Source: JADHUC01 sp964617665 (GTDB taxonomy: Bacteria > Planctomycetota > Planctomycetia > Pirellulales > Pirellulaceae). Taken from it: a stretch of 11,135 bases of DNA. This document shows, one piece after another, positions 8,018-11,135 of this stretch (positions are counted from its first letter, which is position 1; every line of letters begins with the position of its first letter). Below the pieces are notes generated by a model, which saw only the letters and a program-made list of their open reading frames with translations, was not told where the DNA came from and did not search any database. Made by a program: the position numbers and the translations under genes. The DNA lies in NCBI GenBank assembly GCA_964617665.1, contig CAZUAH010000466.1, positions 1 through 11,135 of the forward strand. Direction: 5' to 3'.

Positions 8018-8289
8018 TCAAGCGTCCGTTTCACACGACAATCCGCATCCATCGCCAGCTTCTGCCGCATCCCTGCTCTCCGGGACCTCTTGGAACACCG
8101 TGGATACGAGCCCATCCATCTTGCCCGCGGCACCCTTCCGGACGATTTTGCCGACGGTGATCGCCTCTTTAATCTCCTCTTCTTCGGCGCCCGCCTCCCG
8201 GGCTTTGCTGATGTGGTACTCCAAGAAGGTTGGCAATTGGCAGTAATCGATGCTCCAATCGCAATCAACTCTTTGATTCGCAGATCCAT
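8018..8289 (-). pseudogene. AhpD-like / carboxymuconolactone decarboxylase family protein, frameshifted at its CxxC motif
   Basis: ATG 8289 is preceded by AAGGAAA at a normal distance and opens MDLRIKELIAIGASITANCQP; the homologous continuation LEYHISKAREAGAEEEEI, then AITVGKIVRKGAAGKMD, is found one frame over and ends at TGA 8018-8020. Together they make a normal small protein of about 90 residues of the AhpD-like family, whose CxxC pair and nearby His serve redox chemistry. One base is missing between 8226 and 8225: adding a G changes CCT-TCT-TGG to CCT-TGC-TTG and restores NCQPCLEYH, including the second catalytic Cys. As written, only Cys19 remains and the frame is lost. A single missing base in an otherwise well-kept gene suggests either a sequencing error or very recent inactivation. 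It sits between sigZ and tetR on the same strand, 111 bp after sigZ. The C-terminal GDGCGLSCETDA adds two more cysteines. Confidence 0.8.
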
Positions 8290-8400
8290 ATTACATTTCC
8301 TTCTTTCGTCACGTGTTCAGTGATCGTGTGCGTTCCTTTCCTGTAGTGTAAGGACGATAGGGCGCGGCAAATGGATACACCTACACGGATCATCTGCCGG

Positions 8401-9012
8401 TTACCCCTCTCCGCCGCAAACATCGCAGCCGTTCGGATCTCGCGGCTGGTAGTCGACCAGTCCACCGCGTCGGTCCAATTCCACTTCGCACCATGCGTTG
8501 ACGACATCCTTGAGCTTGCCTCGTGCTCGCTGCACGCGTGACTTCATACCGGAAACGGACAGACCGAGCTTCTCGGCAGCATCCCTTTGTGTCATGCCCT
8601 CTAGCTCGGTCAGTATGACCGCCTTCCGGTACTCATCGGGTAACTCGCCGAGCATGGGTTCCAGGCAGCGGGAGAAGTCTGCGTACGCCCGGCGAAGGAT
8701 GTCGTCTTCGACCTCCTCGCCCGAAGCGGACGGGGCTGGCAGCTCCGTCTGCTCGACCAAACGGGCCGTGGCTTCGGCCGAAGTCGCGCGCCGGCGATGG
8801 AAATCGGCAACGACGTTGCGCGTGATCTGGTACACCCACGTGGTGACGTTTTCCGCTTCTTTCAATCCGTCAAGGTTTGCATGGATGCGGAGAAAGACCT
8901 CTTGGACGATGTCTTCCGCGTCGTGGATCGTGGGCATCTGACGCTGGACGTACGACAGCAGACGCTCGTGCATCTGGCTCCAGATTTCCGTCGTTTTTAG
9001 ACGATGTTCCAT
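8401..9012 (-). CDS. sigZ: ECF RNA polymerase sigma factor, SigZ-type
   Basis: The 203-residue protein has the two-domain layout of extracytoplasmic-function sigma factors. Region 2 spans about residues 12-75 (MPTIHDAEDIVQEVFLRIH, then TTWVYQITRNVVADFHRR) and region 4 about 112-170 (LPDEYRKAVILTELEGMTQ, then AAEKLGLSVSGMKSRVQRAR with the helix-turn-helix). They direct RNA polymerase to special promoters. A C-terminal extension follows (WCEVELDRRGGLVDYQP, then CDVCGG) with C175, C196 and C199; such Cys-containing tails occur in SigZ-type factors and could bind metal or arsenite, which is inference. ATG 9012 has GGGAGG 5 bases upstream. The gene starts 30 bp after the arsM stop, so the two are probably co-transcribed. 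No anti-sigma gene is next to it, in keeping with direct sensing through the tail. The SigZ name rests on the length and tail, and is moderately sure. Confidence 0.85.
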   Translation of the reverse strand: MEHRLKTTEIWSQMHERLLSYVQRQMPTIHDAEDIVQEVFLRIHANLDGLKEAENVTTWVYQITRNVVADFHRRRATSAEATARLVEQTELPAPSASGEEVEDDILRRAYADFSRCLEPMLGELPDEYRKAVILTELEGMTQRDAAEKLGLSVSGMKSRVQRARGKLKDVVNAWCEVELDRRGGLVDYQPRDPNGCDVCGGEG

Positions 9013-9042
9013 GATGGCCTCCCACGGCTGTGCGACCGGGGC

Positions 9043-9840
9043 TCAAGGCCGGATCGCTTCAATCGTAGCCGATACAAGGAAATCTTCCAGTCTGGTTCCA
9101 GGGAATGTGTCCCGGATGACAGATCGGCTCGCCTCATTCGGAGTGATCCGAATCTCCGCGAATCCAGCATCGGTTAGCATGTTGCGGAGCTCGTCGGTCG
9201 TGACGGCACCAGCGCCGCATCCCACATACAGCTCGATGTTGTCGCGAACGTCATCGGGCAACGGAGCCGTGGCCACGATATCCGAAATCGCCAATCGGCC
9301 GCCCGATCGCAGCACTCGAAACACGTCGCGGAATACCGCCGCCTTGTCGGTAGACAAGTTGATCACGCAGTTGGACAGGATCACGTCAATCGACTGATCG
9401 GCAACCGGCAAGTGCTCGATCTCGCCCAGCCGAAACTCGACGTTCGGCGTGCCAGTGTCTCGCGCGTTCTTCCGGGCTCGGTCGATCATTTCCGCGGTCA
9501 TGTCGACGCCGATCACCCGTCCCGTCTCACCAACCTGCTTGGCGGCCAAGAAACAGTCAAGGCCACCGCCGCTTCCCAAGTCAAGCACGGTTTCCCCCGG
9601 CTTCAGTGCGGCGATCGCCTGTGGGTTTCCGCATCCGAGGCCGAGGTCCGCGCCGTTTGGAACACTCGACAGATCCTGCTCAGAATAACCAAGACTGCCA
9701 GAATCCAGGGTGGTACAAGTTACTGAACTGGCGGAATTGCCAGAACAACAACGGGGTAAGAACGATCGATCGCCTATTCTCCGTGTCGCAGCGATCTTGC
9801 CATACTGTTTGCGGACTGCTTCTCTTATTCCTTGCATCAT
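9043..9840 (-). CDS. arsM: Arsenite S-adenosylmethionine methyltransferase
   Basis: The 265-residue protein transfers methyl groups from SAM to trivalent arsenic in the cytoplasm, giving methylarsenicals. SAM-binding motif I is VLDLGSGGGLDCF (residues 85-97), followed by VIGVDMTAEMIDRARKNA (109-126) and the ArsM-specific NVEFRLGEIEHLPVADQSID (133-152). The arsenic-binding cysteines of the family are present: C70 (GLGCGNP), C158 (SNCVINLS) and C208 (VGCGAGA), with C31, C32 and C42 near the N terminus as candidates for the fourth. ATG 9840 is chosen because GGAGAAG lies just upstream; the second ATG at 9837 is also possible, while the open frame up to 9966 lacks homology. It is followed 30 bp later by sigZ. 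An upstream 22-base hairpin may take part in control. Detoxification is the usual role; arsenosugar or other organoarsenic synthesis is another. Confidence 0.93.
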   Translation of the reverse strand: MMQGIREAVRKQYGKIAATRRIGDRSFLPRCCSGNSASSVTCTTLDSGSLGYSEQDLSSVPNGADLGLGCGNPQAIAALKPGETVLDLGSGGGLDCFLAAKQVGETGRVIGVDMTAEMIDRARKNARDTGTPNVEFRLGEIEHLPVADQSIDVILSNCVINLSTDKAAVFRDVFRVLRSGGRLAISDIVATAPLPDDVRDNIELYVGCGAGAVTTDELRNMLTDAGFAEIRITPNEASRSVIRDTFPGTRLEDFLVSATIEAIRP

Positions 9841-9842
9841 CA

Positions 9843-9849
9843 CTTCTCC
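9843..9849 (-). promoter_or_regulatory. Ribosome binding site of arsM
   Basis: The minus strand reads GGAGAAG, ending 2 bases before ATG 9840 (GGAG to ATG 5 bases, or 8 to ATG 9837). It fixes the arsM start here and rules against the longer open frame. Confidence 0.7.
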
Positions 9850-9871
9850 AAAATCGGTGCCTGTTGTCAGC

Positions 9872-9893
9872 AGCGGCCGACCGTTCGGCCGCT
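9872..9893 (-). promoter_or_regulatory. Perfect GC-rich hairpin upstream of arsM
   Basis: AGCGGCCGA (9872-9880) and TCGGCCGCT (9885-9893) are exact inverted repeats of 9 bp around a 4-base loop. The hairpin lies 31 bases upstream of the arsM ATG, in the probable leader or promoter. No T-run follows on either strand, so it is not a standard intrinsic terminator; an operator or a leader RNA structure fits better. Its role is not known. Confidence 0.55.
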
Positions 9894-10157
9894 CACAGAT
9901 CAAGACGGAGATTTCGGCGAAAGGACGCAAGAAATCTGGGAAGGACGCCGAGATCGCGTGGCGCACTGGGCTCGTGTCTAATCGGCTGCTAAGTCACAGC
10001 GCGGGGGTGAAAGCAACGATTCCGAGGATACCGCCAGCTTCAATTGCATCGCGGAGACACTCCAATCACTCCCGCGACCGCACCCCGGTGGGACTTGACC
10101 ATGCATGATAAGGATTTCCGTGTTCGTCTTTGTTGGCCGGAATGACACCGCATTCTC

Positions 10158-10448
10158 CTACCGGCGACCGTCGTCATCGGCTCGCGCGTACTCGATCAGG
10201 CGTAGGTAGTCCTCCTGTAGCTGTTTCCAGCGGGCAATGCGTTGCGACCGGGGATATGGCTTGATGTCCCCGAATCCCATGGGGATCACGATTCCCGGCA
10301 TGCCGCGGTCAGGTACAAAACCGAAGATTGTGTTCAGGCTATTGACGCCTGTCTTCCACTTCCAGTGCATGTGGCAATGCACACAGGTTTGGATCACCGA
10401 TTGCTGACGCCCCCAAAAGCCCCAGTCATCATGCCCGCTCAAGAGCAC
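10158..10448 (-). CDS. CxxCH (cytochrome c-type) protein or C-terminal part of the upstream gene
   Basis: The frame encodes up to 96 residues from GTG 10448. It holds one haem-binding motif CVHCH (10385-10371) and ends in IARWKQLQEDYLRLIEYARA before the stop. A single CxxCH implies covalent haem c in the cell envelope, but the short frame has no signal peptide of its own. GGAGGAGG lies upstream of the GTG, yet the first 20 bases overlap the end of the preceding gene and an in-frame TGA directly precedes the GTG. Two readings are possible: a translationally coupled small protein, or the C-terminal part of the larger gene at 10429-11135 displaced by one extra base near 10429-10448. The second is favoured weakly, since lone small CxxCH fragments without an export signal are unusual and single-base lesions occur elsewhere in this window. 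The substrate or electron partner is not known. Confidence 0.6.
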   Translation of the reverse strand: MLLSGHDDWGFWGRQQSVIQTCVHCHMHWKWKTGVNSLNTIFGFVPDRGMPGIVIPMGFGDIKPYPRSQRIARWKQLQEDYLRLIEYARADDDGRR

Positions 10449-11135
10449 TCACCCCCTCCTCCCGTATGTACTTCAGATACGCTTCGACCGCCTTCCGCCC
10501 GGTAGGGAAACGCAGAAAAATGCGGTAGCAGGAACGTCCGCGGATGCTCCAGGCCACGTAGTCGATCTGGCCTTCGCGCTGGAGGTGGGGCAGGGATTCG
10601 GACGAGGTGTCGATTTCCACCCATTCGTCCAGGCGAGTCAGCAGACCGGGTGGAAGGTAGTTGGATTGGCAGTCGAAATCGTGACGCGACGCGAAATGCC
10701 CGGAATGGACTGCCGCCGCGTAACCGTCCGGCAAGGCTCTGATGACCGCCGAGGGCAGGGCAAGCCGTTGGATGATCACCGCGAGCTCGCGGCACAGGAT
10801 TCGGCGGCGCTCTCTGGCCTCCGGATCGTCATACGCAACTTCATCCGGTTTGTACCCATACACATCCCTGTTGAGTGCGCCCCGCCTGAGCAGGTCCCCA
10901 TCACCGAACCGGGCGATGTTCTGGGCGACCAAGTGATCGAACACGGCCCACAAATCGCGCTGGAGAAATGCCCGTTTGAGCGGATCGGCGATCAACCGTT
11001 CTCCGTGAGTAGTAATGAACTCGTCCAGCAACTTGTCGGAGCGCACGAACGTTTTGGGCTCGGAGTAGTAGCGTGTCTTGGGCCAAGCCAGGAGACTCTT
11101 GGTGTCGCCCCCCTCGAATCGCTTGACCACCGGCC
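10429..11135 (-). CDS. Uncharacterised protein, partial at the window edge, possibly planctomycete-type
   Basis: The frame is open to the right edge, so the N terminus is missing; about 235 residues are visible, ending at a TGA at 10429-10431. No enzyme motif is recognised. Visible stretches include KRAFLQRDLWAVFDHL, the Arg-rich ARERRRILCRELAVIIQRLA, ESLPHLQREGQIDYVAW and YRIFLRFPTGRKAVEAYLKY. From memory, similar patterns occur in large planctomycete proteins whose C terminus carries a CxxCH motif, which would make the downstream overlapping frame part of the same gene; this is not certain. An internal GTG at 11130 could be a start, but an upstream continuation is more likely. It is on the same strand as arsM but separated from it by the small CxxCH frame and 317 bp. 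Confidence 0.6.
   Translation of the reverse strand, partial: PVVKRFEGGDTKSLLAWPKTRYYSEPKTFVRSDKLLDEFITTHGERLIADPLKRAFLQRDLWAVFDHLVAQNIARFGDGDLLRRGALNRDVYGYKPDEVAYDDPEARERRRILCRELAVIIQRLALPSAVIRALPDGYAAAVHSGHFASRHDFDCQSNYLPPGLLTRLDEWVEIDTSSESLPHLQREGQIDYVAWSIRGRSCYRIFLRFPTGRKAVEAYLKYIREEGVSALERA

Larger units (their letters stand above)
9841..10157. other. Intergenic region between the CxxCH gene and arsM
   Basis: About 317 bp with no supported gene. Open frames on both strands here show no recognisable motif. It must hold the promoter of the arsM-sigZ block unless transcription reads through from the right. The visible elements are the arsM ribosome binding site and the hairpin at 9872-9893; a weak GAATG/CATTC pair at 10140-10155 just after the CxxCH gene is too short to call a terminator. 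No clear ECF-type or sigma-70 promoter could be picked by eye. Confidence 0.6.

Noticed and set aside
8222..8230. Programmed -1 frameshift in the AhpD-like gene
   Set aside because: No slippery heptamer or following structure is apparent, and slipping here would give Phe instead of the second catalytic Cys.
7960..8241. The 12-mer TTGGCAATTGGC occurs at 7960-7971 and at 8230-8241
   Set aside because: The second copy is inside the AhpD-like coding sequence and the first is in the gap before tetR; the motif is self-complementary at its core and two copies are too few to call a regulatory repeat.
9872..9893. Hairpin as an intrinsic terminator
   Set aside because: No T-run follows on either strand and it sits just before the arsM start.
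9710..10108. Plus-strand open frame of 132 codons in the region upstream of arsM
   Set aside because: Low-complexity, Arg/Ser-rich translation without motifs, and it overlaps arsM's start and leader on the opposite strand; a shadow frame.

Overview
The window reads as part of a moderately GC-rich bacterial genome, most likely from an environmental or metagenomic assembly. A planctomycete-like source is suggested, not proven, by the DUF1080 (3-keto-disaccharide hydrolase) protein, the Sel1 repeats and a large CxxCH-containing protein of a planctomycete look at the right edge. An assembly gap of 100 Ns (6147-6246) with the same 38 bases on both sides, plus several single-base lesions, point to a draft-quality scaffold.

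Layout. The left edge carries two plus-strand items: the C-terminal part of a DUF1080 protein (1-471) and a 5'-truncated Sel1-repeat remnant (586-870). Everything else lies on the minus strand and is read from right to left: a partial protein and an overlapping small CxxCH protein (11135-10158), an arsenite methyltransferase arsM (9840-9043), a SigZ-type ECF sigma factor with a Cys-containing tail (9012-8401), a small AhpD-like CxxC protein broken by a missing base (8289-8018), a TetR regulator (7892-7155), an HlyD-type periplasmic adaptor (7183-5684, containing the gap), an RND efflux pump (5681-2466), and a B12-binding radical SAM protein (2488-1023) broken by an in-frame TAG and a missing base.

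How the genes may work together. tetR, hlyD, RND and radical SAM overlap or nearly abut (29-bp overlap, 2-bp gap, 23-bp overlap), so they form one efflux operon, probably controlled by TetR at a TGAC-rich site over its own start. Just upstream on the same strand, arsM, sigZ and the AhpD-like gene form a second compact block. ArsM, SigZ-type sigma factors and AhpD-like proteins are, from memory, recurrent neighbours in bacterial arsenic methylation or arsenosugar loci. The most interesting reading is therefore a combined module: arsenic methylation under a possible metal-responsive sigma factor, followed by a regulated RND pump and an extra radical SAM enzyme that could modify the product or a membrane lipid. 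This link is inference. No outer-membrane TolC-type channel, ArsR repressor or ArsS radical SAM gene is visible in the window.

No rRNA, tRNA, CRISPR array, insertion sequence or convincing intrinsic terminator was seen.
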